A stretch of DNA of 64,000 bases, taken from positions 7,163,001 through 7,227,000 of the forward strand of contig NC_092607.1 of NCBI RefSeq assembly GCF_047663525.1. The letters run 5' to 3'. The position numbers and the translations under genes are program-made. Under the pieces are notes generated by a model that was given only the letters and a program-made list of their open reading frames with translations, was not told the DNA's origin and searched no databases. Each line of letters opens with the position of its first letter. Position 1 is the first letter of the stretch. This document shows positions 1 through 9,720 of the stretch, piece after piece. Source of the stretch: Anas platyrhynchos (taxonomy: Eukaryota; Chordata; Aves; Anseriformes; Anatidae).

Positions 1-1849
1 TCCTTTCAGTGGCAAAAACACCACCTCAAAAAAAGAAACACACACACACAAAACTACCACCACCACAAAAAAACCCCTCAAGTTTCCTGATTACACCCAG
101 CACTGAGCTGCTGCGCCCTCTTGGGGCACGAAGCACGACGAGCCAATTCTCAAGCACTGTTTTTCTACACGCAGCTGGACATAAGAACCCCAATTTCTCT
201 TCACTCAAACCAGATGTCAGCCCAGTTAAATCATCCCATGACTCCTCCAGGAGAAGACTGTAAACAGCCCCAGCGCAGCACGCAGCCCAGCTGGCCCTAC
301 GAGGCCCTGCCGACAAGGCAGCACAGCGCGCTGCAGTGCCTTATCCCAAAGCGCTCTGACACATAGCTTTTGGGACGTGTTTATTATCTGCATCCATCAA
401 AACACATTACTTCATCCCAGTTTGCACTGAGTTAGAGTTTGGGTCTTTTAGCAGTTTCTTCCAGAGTTTAGAGCTCAGCAGAGAGCAAAACCGATTTCTA
501 AGTTTTTCAACTTAGAAAGCTTCCTAGTAGACACTTATCCAGTCCCATTCTATAAAATGCCTGCAAAGTAAATGCTTTACAAATAAGAATGGAAAAAAAA
601 TAAAGATTAATTAATGTTCAACACAGCTACATTATAGCATTACAGTTCAGCATACGCACAGGCAGGCTGCTCTATCTCCCATGATGCCTAACCCCAGACA
701 AAAGAACCACCGAAACACAGCTGGGAAAGGCAACTCGGGCAGAAGCAGCTACCTCTGCTGCTGCGCTCAGAGCTCCTCCAGGCTTTGGTAGCAAGATCTG
801 TGCTTGCTGCAGCACAGGAACACTCTGGGACAAAGGCTGCTGAGTGCACATGAGAAATGGTGCTTTACCCCAGCTGAACGGACCTCACAGGTGAATTAAA
901 TCCACAATTACAGAGAAGCCTTCATTTTAAAGAAGCTTCTACTTGCAATCACTGCAAGCAAGCATGCTGGAAGAAGCTCTGCAACCACACAAGGGTCTGC
1001 AGGCTCTAATGCTGCTACTAATGCCACAAAAGCAGCTTTTGTATGCAGCACCTAGGAGAAACCAAAGCACAAATTCACCGGTGCCGTTCGGGTACTTGCA
1101 GACTGCCACCAGGTAGCTGTGAGGTCGCGCTGTGTTCACACCGTGGGCTCCCAGTGCCCCACTTTGACCGGCTCCAGGGCACGCGTTGCAGGCAGACTCT
1201 CAGACAGAAAAAAGTCTTAACAAAGACAAACGCAAGGTTCAGAGCAAGTCCCCACCTTTGTAGCTCTGGGCCCATTCTCCAGTCTGGGTTCGTGCATCAC
1301 TGACCCCTAGCAAAAACCACAGTCCCGAAACAGAGCCAAAACTGCTTTCCGTATTACTTTTAGCAGAGCCCACACACAGAAGCTTTATTTCTAATACCCA
1401 AATATTCAATCATGCGGCATTTCCCACAGCTCAGAGAGAGGAAAAGCAGGAGAAGCCAGCAGTGCCATGCCATAGCTGTGGTACCAGGGGACTCGGTGTG
1501 AGCCACTAATCCTCACAGGCTGCTCGGGCAGGCTCCGCACGCTGGCACCGACCTCGCTGCCAGGACAGGGAACCCAAGCAACAGCCCGGCCAGGCTGCAG
1601 CTATTCCAGGCGCTTACACAGACCGAAAGCTGCCCTGGACACCCGCCTTGGCACCAGCAGGCTTTAAACCATCACCGTGCCACCCAACAAGCGGCGATGC
1701 CCCCCAGACCCCCGCTCAGTTACCCACACCCTCGGTTTATCTCCCCCTTCGCTGGGCTGGCCGCAGCACGGCATTTTTAACTCGGAGCTCTCTGGGTTGG
1801 GAACCGCCTGGGGATGAAGCCGCGAGGGTTTCTCAGCAGATAGCGGAGC
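1..1849. other. Left flank, no recognised gene
   Basis: I see no exon with recognisable protein similarity on either strand. A short CA-rich microsatellite lies near 41-53. The sequence becomes steadily more GC-rich towards the CpG island that starts near 1850. If that island is the promoter of a leftward gene, this stretch would be its first intron, but no second exon can be shown. Confidence 0.4.
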
Positions 1850-2110
1850 CCCCCCTGATCCTGGAGAGAAGCCCCGGAACCCCCCCAGCACCACCCTCGG
1901 ACCCGTCCCCGCTTCCCCCGAGCGTTACCCGCAGGCTCCCGCTGCCCCCGCGCCGTCCCCTCAGGCGGCCGCGGCTCCTCCCCGCCCCGCAGCCCGGCCT
2001 CGGGCGGCGCCTTTCCCGCCCCGGGGCGGCCTCGCCGCGGCACCTGCCCGGCCCCCGGCCCCTCAGCGCCTCAGGGAGAGTCCCGGGCCCTGGGCGGTCC
2101 CCGGGATGAG
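1850..2110. promoter_or_regulatory. CpG island, unassigned promoter
   Basis: The block is very GC-rich and dense in CpG, in sharp contrast to the AT-rich sequence on its right. This is typical of a vertebrate CpG-island promoter. On the minus strand two splice-donor-like sites are visible, CGG|GTAACG with its intron starting at 1928 and CAG|GTGCCG with its intron starting at 2043. Either would suit a first exon of a gene running left, out of the window. From memory, the human neighbour beyond ADIG is ARHGAP40, so its 5' end is one candidate. No ARHGAP40 protein sequence was recognised. Long open frames here on both strands reflect GC content and are not called as genes. Confidence 0.5.
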
Positions 2111-2670
2111 GAGATGGTTTGGGGGGTTCTCAGAGAGCGGCGGGGAATGGCTTTTGTTTTGTTTTTCTTTCTAAATAAAGGAGGCGCTCGCGTAAAGATC
2201 GTGAGGAAACGGTTTTTATTTAAAAGCACGGGTAAACGCTCGGTGTGTGGACCTCAAGGGACGGAGAGGGAAAAATAAGCAGCCATAAGGCGCGCTGCGT
2301 AATTAGTATGGGTTAGTAAAACAGCCTGCCCATGCAGGGCTGCGGAGGGACGTGTTTACAGCGGGAGCAGAGACAAATGTTTTCTCAAGTGGCAGTGTGT
2401 TTTGTGGGGTATGACTCCCTATTTTTAACACTTCTTTTGGAAAGAGTCTGTTGAACGTGTGCCTCAACACACAGAGCAAATAGCTGTGCTCTTTATGGAC
2501 TGGATAAACCTTCAGGGAACAAACCCGTACCTTATCCCTGTCCTGCCCGTTTACTTGTGGCCCCACCAACTGGTAGAATCGAGCTGTTTCACTGACCACC
2601 CATCTAACCTTACATCTGCTTGTCAGACGCGCTGAAAGTGTATACTCCGGATAGAAGCAAAGGAAATGCA
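2111..2670. other. Spacer between CpG island and ADIG 3' end
   Basis: There is no recognised gene. A minus-strand open frame of 125 codons overlaps this stretch but resembles nothing I know. Poly(A)-signal-like hexamers occur on both strands, AATAAA at 2174-2179 on the plus strand and its complement TTTATT at 2215-2220. Either could end a transcript, but neither can be tied to a gene here. Confidence 0.35.
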
Positions 2671-3559
2671 TGCTCTGCATCCACTGAGGGCTTTATTTCT
2701 TAAGTGGAGGTGGACTTGCTTCGTGTGTTAGAACTGAGCATTGAAAAAGGTGTTTCCTACTCTGAGAACACCCAAGTTAGAGATCAGTAAAGTTCTGATT
2801 GCGGTACAAGTAAAATATTCACTGGACTATATTGCATTTAAGATCCAGTAATAACTGCTGAGAGTTATTACCTTGTTCTTACTGGCTTCAAATCAGTTAG
2901 TGGTGATAAACAGAAGGTATCAGTAGTGTCAGAGGGGAGTTTGGTCATTGTAAAAGTGACTCATCCTTCTCTGAAGTGGGAATGTAGCAGAATACATATT
3001 CAAGCACCAGACAAGATGCTACTGGCTATGGTCCATTTAATATACAGCCACTCAATACTGTATAACCCCCCTCTGCCATTCTGTAGTAGCTTTCACTGAC
3101 GCTGGAAAGGATTGCTGCCAATGGTCTCAGGACTACCTTTTTCATTTCCACCCTGAGGTGGTTCTCTGAGCTTCATCAGCATTCCAGTTTTCTTGAATCT
3201 CATCCCCAAGACTGAAGTTAACAGCCTTCTGCTTTCAAGCTTCAAGGAGCCTAGGATTTTCATAGCATTGTCACCCAGTAAATCAAAAAGCTGAGTGACA
3301 GGGACAATCAGAGAGGATGGCAGCAGTTGAATCCTCAGGACATTAGAGATCTGGAGCAAGTGGCTGAGAAAATTCCAGATGAGAGAAGAAATCATGGTGC
3401 ACAACAGCTGGTGAAGAAAAAGGGAAAGAACTGTCATGACAATGATATTTTCATTAAGAGGTTCAGTTTTCAGTAGGATATAAATGGTGTGGGACCATAA
3501 CTGCTTCCTTCTCTTGTCCACCCAACGAACTAACAAGCCCTTTGCTGTCATTATGTCAT
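2670..3559 (-). other. ADIG: Probable ADIG terminal exon (stop codon and 3' UTR)
   Basis: A good acceptor, cttgtccctcag, ends just before 3559. Spliced directly to exon 3 in phase 0, it adds ATG ACA TAA, so the protein would stop at 3551. AATAAA at 2697-2692 on the minus strand gives a plausible mRNA end near 2670. The exon also holds a 152-codon open frame (3551-3093), in another frame from the ADIG reading. It would be 3' UTR in this model, or coding if an extra exon lies between 4554 and 3560. Candidate extra acceptors near 4170-4205 exist but none is decisive. Confidence 0.4.
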
Positions 3560-6500
3560 CTGAGGGACAAGTTTAAACTCCAGTTCTTCAGACTGCTCTG
3601 TTCAAGCTGATACGTGCATTTGTGAAGATCTGTAGGAGAACCAAATGGTGCTCTGACCAAGCCTGGGCTCATTCTTAGCATTTTTCCCTCTATTTTTAAA
3701 GCAACAATAATGGGGAAAAAAAAAATCTTACCACTATCTGATTCTGTATTGCCTTGGTGATGCTAGTGAAGTCAAAAATACCTTGACTTGAGATATTCCT
3801 GATTCCATGCTAGAGGTCAGCTTCAAGGCGTGGTTAGTCAAACAGCTACAGCAATTTAAGATGATAGCAGTCCTTAACTATTCTAGCCTAATAAAGCAGC
3901 CAGCAAAGCTGGTAGAAGTAAATGTGGGTAACTCTGAAGCTGTAATTCAAAAATCCAAGCAACAGAAATGAGTAGACAGGACTGAACAGTGACAGTGGAG
4001 GCAGAGACCAGCTTTTCCTTCCGAGCCCCTTCTGCAAATGCACATACAGTAAAGGAACAGGGAACGAAGACATACAAGACACTTATCTCTAACACTTTCA
4101 GATTATCTCTTGGGGTTTGTATGAAGCGTAAAAGGATTGGAACTGCAACATTTGCAAGGGGACTTCTGGCTCCATCTCTTACCAAGAAAGGGAAGAAGCA
4201 AGTCTAAGTTTTGTTACATATGCCTTTTAAGAAATCTGAAGCAGCTTTTAAGAATACATAATATCAAAGTTCTCAAACCATGCAAATCAAAGGAGAGTTT
4301 CTAGATACAGCTGAGCTAAACCCCTAGTCTTAGAGAAGGCAGCAATTTTCATTGTTTCAAATGCGATTCCCCAGGAGATGCATACATACCTTTAATAATG
4401 TATATACACATATTTATATCTGTACAGTCTTGTACTACCTTTAGCTTGGTCTATAACAGGATTCATTCTTACTCAAGAGGCAGAGGGAAAAAAATAAGAA
4501 CTGAGGCACAAAAGCAGTAGATATGCAAAGAGATAGACTGGTCACGCTACTCACCATCATGATGTTACAAAGAGCACTCTTCTCATTGTGGGAGGATCTT
4601 ATCTTCTGATTCTGAGACCAGCTGTCTGAAGCTGCAGGGAAAAAAAAAAAAAGTTTGCTTTTGGCTTTTTAGTTTTGAACTTAGAAAAGCAAATCCAGGC
4701 CTCATTTTTCCCATAGGCCCACCTGAACATGCATCCTCTTGAAATTCTGTACTGGATGTGTCATTCTGGTTTTCTTCCTCTGCTGGTTCACCTTCAAATT
4801 TGGGATCAGGCTCAAACTCATCAGAAGATTGTTTCTTTATTTCTTCTGCAGGGGGTACCTGTTCTACAAACAGATTTTAAAATACCATGTAAAGTATCTG
4901 TACATAACATTTTTTGTTCTAGCTAAAAGCCTTGTACCTTCTATCTATGATCTGGACAAGGTTTTCTGAATCCTTTTCACCTGAAATGAAGGATTTCCAA
5001 GCCCAGCTAGGCAATAAGAGGCCTGAAGAAGTGTTTGATTTTAACCAACTAGATTGTAACCAGCAACTATCTTAGGGGGGACTAATATAATGCACCAATT
5101 GCTTTTTTTTTCCCCACTTATGCCTGATGTAAAGAGGCATAAAATGAGTGGATATAACTTAATTAATCAAAAAGACATTAAAAAGAGCACAGTTCTATTT
5201 TGTTCTCTTAAGAGTGATTTAGAAGCACTTTAGAAGGCCTGGTGCCAACAACAGTCATCCCACAGCAAGATATTATAATAGTAAATGCAGTACACATAAC
5301 CTGAAAATTTCTATTAAGACATGAAAATGTTCCAGAGTTGCTGTGTCCAGACAAAAGCTGATGCCCAAGCACAGCATAAGCATGTGGCAGAGCTACCCCT
5401 TACCCGCTCAAAATACGTACATCCTTCTCTTCTGTTTTACAAAAATCAGAAGTAAGCCATGCCTATACTGCTCAGGGTAGTTTTGTACCATTATCACAGC
5501 TTCATATGCCTGCGTTCTTTAATTACTGTCATTGCTTATCCACAAGAGCACACTTGAGTGTGTGGAGAAACAGCTAGCAGCAAGCGGAGACTTCTATGAG
5601 CATCAGCTACAGGTTAAGCCCAAAAAAATGGGAGCTGAGAGTAAAAACTGCAATGACCACACACATGCAGGACAGGAAGGGAGGGAAAAACATAAGCCTC
5701 AGTTGTGGTGAGCGCCTTCTGTTCCACTGCTGCCTGTGGGTCCAAAGGAATTGTTTTCTTGTCATTACTCCTATGGGACCTATTATAGGACTGGTTGCCA
5801 TTATGCTAAGTAAGAACTGACTGCACCAAGTAGAAGTAAAATTTTATTTCAAGTTTGTTGAAGTCAAGTTTTGTTCTTATTTCCCTTCCTATAGCTGTCC
5901 TGCAAAGGCAGAATTGCTGCTTTTGAACATACGATTTATTCCTCAGCTGCAATTGCTTATGCTCCAGGATTAGCAAAACCAGCAAAGCTTTATCCCCAGG
6001 AGTACATCAACAAGCCTATTATTAGCCTAAATCAAAGCCTGTAAGTAGTTACTGACATGTTAGAAACAAGAATCAGCAGCAGATCAGAAATAGATGCACA
6101 ATACACAAATAAATGAAAACTCATGTCCTGTTCCCTTCAAAAACAATTTTAATCTACCTCCACACTACTAAGAGAATCCTTTAACAGCTCCCCAGTAAAG
6201 TCTGCTCCCTCCCCTAACCCACAGAGGAGAACTGTATAACACTGGTGTTTGAAAGCATACAAAATTATTGGGTTAGGCTTTTTCTTGTTTTTCTTGGGAG
6301 GCAGGGAGGGGAGGAATTTTTTTTTTAATAGAAATATTTACTCATCCTTTACCTTTCATAAATTAAATTATGTTTGAGAAAAAGGGAAAGGAAGAACAGC
6401 TGACAGCATTTAGTTTTCTTATAAGCATTTTAACAGAAAAGCATAACAATTTGGATTTGATTTTTCCTATATCACCAATAGTACAAAAAATTATCTAAAA

Positions 6501-6756
6501 AACTAGCTTTAGTTTCTTTCTGCGATGAGTGGCGTTAGGCTAAAAATAGCACCTAGAATGCTTTAGAGATGAAGTTAATAGATAAAGTCTTTATGCAAAA
6601 GCATTTATGCAGTCAACTGCAGAACTTACCTTCATTAAGTAAAAGCTGTAGCCAGAAAATCAGTACGATCAATAGCAATACAAATGGCAAACAAAACCAG
6701 AAGAAAAGAAGAGGAAAGGTCAGCTCATTCACCAAAGGAACCAGAGGGTACCTCAT
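2670..6756 (-). CDS. ADIG: Adipogenin (small adipocyte membrane protein), spliced gene
   Basis: The first coding exon gives a 42-residue N-terminus beginning MRYPLVPLVNELTF, which closely matches mammalian adipogenin (MKYPLVPLVNDLTF in human, from memory). It is followed by one strong membrane segment at about residues 13-40. Adipogenin is a small integral membrane protein of adipocytes, linked to adipogenesis and reported to act with seipin at lipid droplets. The model on the minus strand is coding exons 6756-6630, 4863-4723 and 4631-4555, which join in frame to 115 codons. The likely terminal exon starts at 3559 and adds Met-Thr-stop, giving 117 residues against about 80 in human. An AATAAA on the minus strand at 2697-2692 would set the mRNA end near 2670. 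The 5' UTR was not found. Gene identity is secure, exons 2 and 3 are well supported by splice sites and frame, and the terminal exon is inference. Confidence 0.8.
4555..4631 (-). CDS. ADIG: ADIG coding exon 3 (probable)
   Basis: A long pyrimidine tract ending ccctgcag lies directly before 4631, and a consensus donor ATG|GTGAGT follows 4555. With exon 2 it reads on in frame for 26 residues, starting A(S)DSWSQNQK and ending NIMM. The Trp-Ser pair may correspond to the Trp-rich part of the mammalian tail, but that alignment is weak. Confidence 0.6.
4723..4863 (-). CDS. ADIG: ADIG coding exon 2 (acidic cytosolic tail)
   Basis: The acceptor tctgtttgtag precedes 4863 and the donor CAG|GTGGGC follows 4723. 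The phase-1 junction with exon 1 is kept. The 47 residues are strongly acidic and polar, rich in Glu, Asp, Ser and Pro (for example SSDEFEPDPKFEGEPAEEE). This differs greatly in sequence from the short human C-terminal tail but occupies the same place, after the membrane helix. It is probably disordered. Confidence 0.72.
4864..6629 (-). other. ADIG: ADIG intron 1
   Basis: The intron is bounded by GTAAGT at 6629 and ttgtag before 4863 on the minus strand. It is AT-rich. No further exon or recognised repeat is seen inside it. Confidence 0.65.
6630..6756 (-). CDS. ADIG: ADIG coding exon 1 (start, membrane segment)
   Basis: ATG is at 6756-6754 and reads 42 codons plus one base to a consensus donor G|GTAAGT, with the intron starting at 6629. 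The peptide starts MRYPLVPLVNELTF, continues with aromatic and leucine-rich residues that form a single transmembrane helix (FCLPFVLLLIVLIFW around residues 21-35), and ends LLLNE. The MxYPLVPLVN start followed directly by the helix is the diagnostic adipogenin signature. The start context has a purine at -3. Confidence 0.92.
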
Positions 6757-9160
6757 TGCTTGCTTCAGGTTACGCTAGGTTTAGAACAGCTTGCTTGTTC
6801 CACTTTACTAACTACCTTTTAATAACTCCCGTTGCATCACTGTCTTAATCACAAGAGGACTGCTAATATTCTCAGCATAGATAGCAGAATGGACAGCCCT
6901 CTAAGAGCAACGAGGGAATAAAAAGGATTAAGTATGAGCTAAGAAGGAGAAGGGAGAAAACATCTGATTTGATTGTCCTTCCTTCAGCTGGTAATTAAAG
7001 GATAAATATTAATTAGAAAGCCTTCAAGGCTTATGTTAAAAATGGCAGTTAAAGGTAAGCTTGTAATTTCTGATATAGGGGAGATAACCAAGCACTTGAA
7101 CTGCTGCTTGGAACTGGGTAACAAAGGTGACTCTTGAGAAACCAATAAAACAGACTTGCAGAGCTGTTTAGATGATGACTACCAGCTACTTAAAAAATAT
7201 CTGTCCCAGGCACTCTCATTGGACATGGACCACATATATGTCCCACATTAACATGGACTCTATTTTTAACCTTGTCTGTATCTTTCAATCTGTTAGTGAA
7301 TCCACCAGGAAAATAAACTTTCATATTTTAATTGACTTTCTGTTTCCCTTCATTCCAAGAACGGCAAGCTAGCATGTCTCATAGGATGCGTCTATATACA
7401 CATTTCTTAATAAAGAAGTTTAGTAGTAATTGAAGAAGGAGCAGATATATAGCCTTGGTTACTTGATATCACTTCTGCAGCAGTAGACAAACCAGTTAAC
7501 CTGTCTCTGTTTCTCCCTCAATAAAATAAAACCATTATCTATCACTTACCTTACGGGGGGGGGGGGTTGTTTAGCAAAATTGTTTGTTTGTGTAGCTCTC
7601 AGAAAACCTTGGATAAGAGCAGCTATGTAAGTGCACATTATGAATGATTGCATGCATTTAATGTTCTTGCTTGTGTGCATGTGTTTGTTTTCACATAGTA
7701 ACAGCCCCTTGAAATGAGCCTTTTAATCCAAAGATCTAAATGAACTTTACAAATTCTTATTAGCTCATGTTAATAACAACCCCGTGTGATAAAAGACAGC
7801 TATTATACCTACTTTGTGCATTGGGTAAACAAGTGAGAAAAGCCATTAATGACCTGAGCTTCAAGGATGCTAAATATTTGCAGTCCCCATTTCACATAGT
7901 GGGAGTTGTTGTAGGTACTTGGCATTTCTGGATGGATGGGATGTTAGTGGTTAATCTACAAATACAATGACAAGAGTGACAGCAAAATCCAGGAGTTTTA
8001 GTAGTAGCGCGTTTCTCCTAGTCATAAGTGCATTTAAACTTCAAATGTGCAGAAAATCCCAATGTAAAAGGAAAAAAAAAATAATAATTCAAACTTATTG
8101 TAGAATATGAAAACATTTGGATACACAAGTTTAAATTAGAAAGTCTGAAAAGGAAAACAATGACAGAAGACTAACCCAGGCACATCCATTCAACACAGTA
8201 GAACGATTAAAGAAAACCCCTGATTCCTCATGCCTACCTTGTTATATCGAGTGGTGCTGTCACCAAAGTGAGAAACTTGAACCTCTCAGGGCATATCCTG
8301 GTTCTTCACTAAGCTAATCACTCGCTGCTACATTTTGGGAGAATGGCGTAGTTGTTCCCATTCAGTTTGTGGGTGTTGCAAGCTTGCCTTTGCAGCAGGA
8401 CACTTTCCATTTTGCACACTTGCCTCTTCCACGAAGGATCAGGGGCACAAATTCAGCAGTAGTCAGTGGAAAGGGAGAGGACATCTCAGCAACAGCTTGC
8501 AGCCTTCTGAACGTGGTTCCCTGTTTTGGCAGAAAGAGATGAAAGCTGAACTACAAGGCTTTGAGGAAATGCATGTTACATACGTGTGACTTTCCAAAGG
8601 CAGTCCGACACAGGACAGGTAGCACAGGGCAGCTGCTGTCACCTGGATCAGAGCAGCTGTTGGCTCTTCAACTTGAAAAAGGTCAGGCAATTATGTGAAA
8701 AGTGTGATTAGATGTTGAGCACACAAATTGGGGAAGTAACACCTGCTGGGAGGGGTTACTATTAGTACCTGACAGATGAATTTTGAAGCTTGTAAGCTAC
8801 TACTGGTCCTTAACAAAAAGTGATTAATAAAAGCTGAGCTCGAGGGTTCTGCCCTTCAAAGCCTTGAAGTGGCACAGGGCCCTCCAAGCATGGTAATTAG
8901 CATTTGGGGGGACAAACGAGCATCTTGGTGGTAATTAGTACCATTACACCTGGTTAGAGGCTGCGTACTCTAACGTAATGCTTCTTTTGCAGCAGGTTAT
9001 CGTGCCCTGCTGTTAGTTATTGCTGTGTTGGGGTGAGGGTCAGCCGCACCTCAGCTGCCAACCCCGCAACAGTTATGAGGGACACAGCCTGCTCAGAGCC
9101 TCACCCAGCTTAACCCCGAGCACCCCTAGAGATAGGGCACCCCCAGCCTTTCGGGACAGC
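6757..9160. other. Spacer between ADIG and ACTR5
   Basis: This stretch lies between the two start codons, which point away from each other. It must hold the ADIG promoter and 5' UTR, but no TATA box or upstream exon could be fixed. A run of 12 G lies at 7555-7566. Most of it is AT-rich and no protein similarity is seen. Confidence 0.5.
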
Positions 9161-9169
9161 CCCCCTCTG

Positions 9170-9720
9170 ACTGAAAACCCCACAATCTGCCTTTTCGGGC
9201 GCCTTCCCGAGGCAGCCCGGCCCCGGAACGACGGGCAGGGCTCGGCGCCGCCGGCCGGAGGCAGCAGCGGGGAGGGCTCAAGATGGCGGCGGGCCGGGTG
9301 TTCGCCTTCCGCGACGTGCGCTGGGCCCCGGACCCGGTGCTGGCGCCCAGCCCGGCCGTGCGGAGCCCGCAGCCGGTGCCGCTGGTGATCGACAACGGCT
9401 CCTTCCAGACCCGGGCGGGCTGGGCGGCCGCCGACCCCTCCGTCCCCGCCGAGCCCCTGCTGCGGTTCCGCTCGCTGGCGGCTCGTAGCCGGGGAGCCCG
9501 CGGCGGAGCCGGAGCCGAGACTCAGGTGGGCAACGACCTGGGCAGCCCCGAGCCGCTGCGCTGGCTGCTCCGCTCGCCCTTCGACCGCAACGTGCCCGTG
9601 CAGCTGGAGCTGCAGGAGCTGCTCCTCGACCACGTCTTCCAGCGCCTCGGCGTCTCCTCGCAGGTACCGCCCGGGGGTGCCCGAGGGGAGCCCCCGGTGT
9701 GGGGCGCGGCCCCGCAGCCT
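9170..9720 (+). promoter_or_regulatory. ACTR5: CpG-island promoter of ACTR5
   Basis: The block is GC-rich and CpG-dense, and covers the ACTR5 start codon, all of coding exon 1 and the beginning of intron 1. The preceding sequence is AT-rich. No TATA box is visible, as expected for a housekeeping chromatin gene. Overlapping antisense open frames are a by-product of the composition. Confidence 0.75.
9283..9663 (+). CDS. ACTR5: ACTR5 exon 1, residues 1-127
   Basis: It starts [14 protein letters not shown] and carries the actin phosphate-binding loop as [15 protein letters not shown] at about 33-47. It ends in phase 0 at CAG|GTACCG. The segment after the loop is rich in Ala, Arg and Gly, in keeping with the high GC content of the CpG island. 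Confidence 0.95.

Noticed and set aside
1648-2109. 153-codon plus-strand Pro/Arg-rich frame in the first CpG island
   Set aside because: Low-complexity composition, no similarity, and minus-strand frames are equally open. Kept only as a CpG island.
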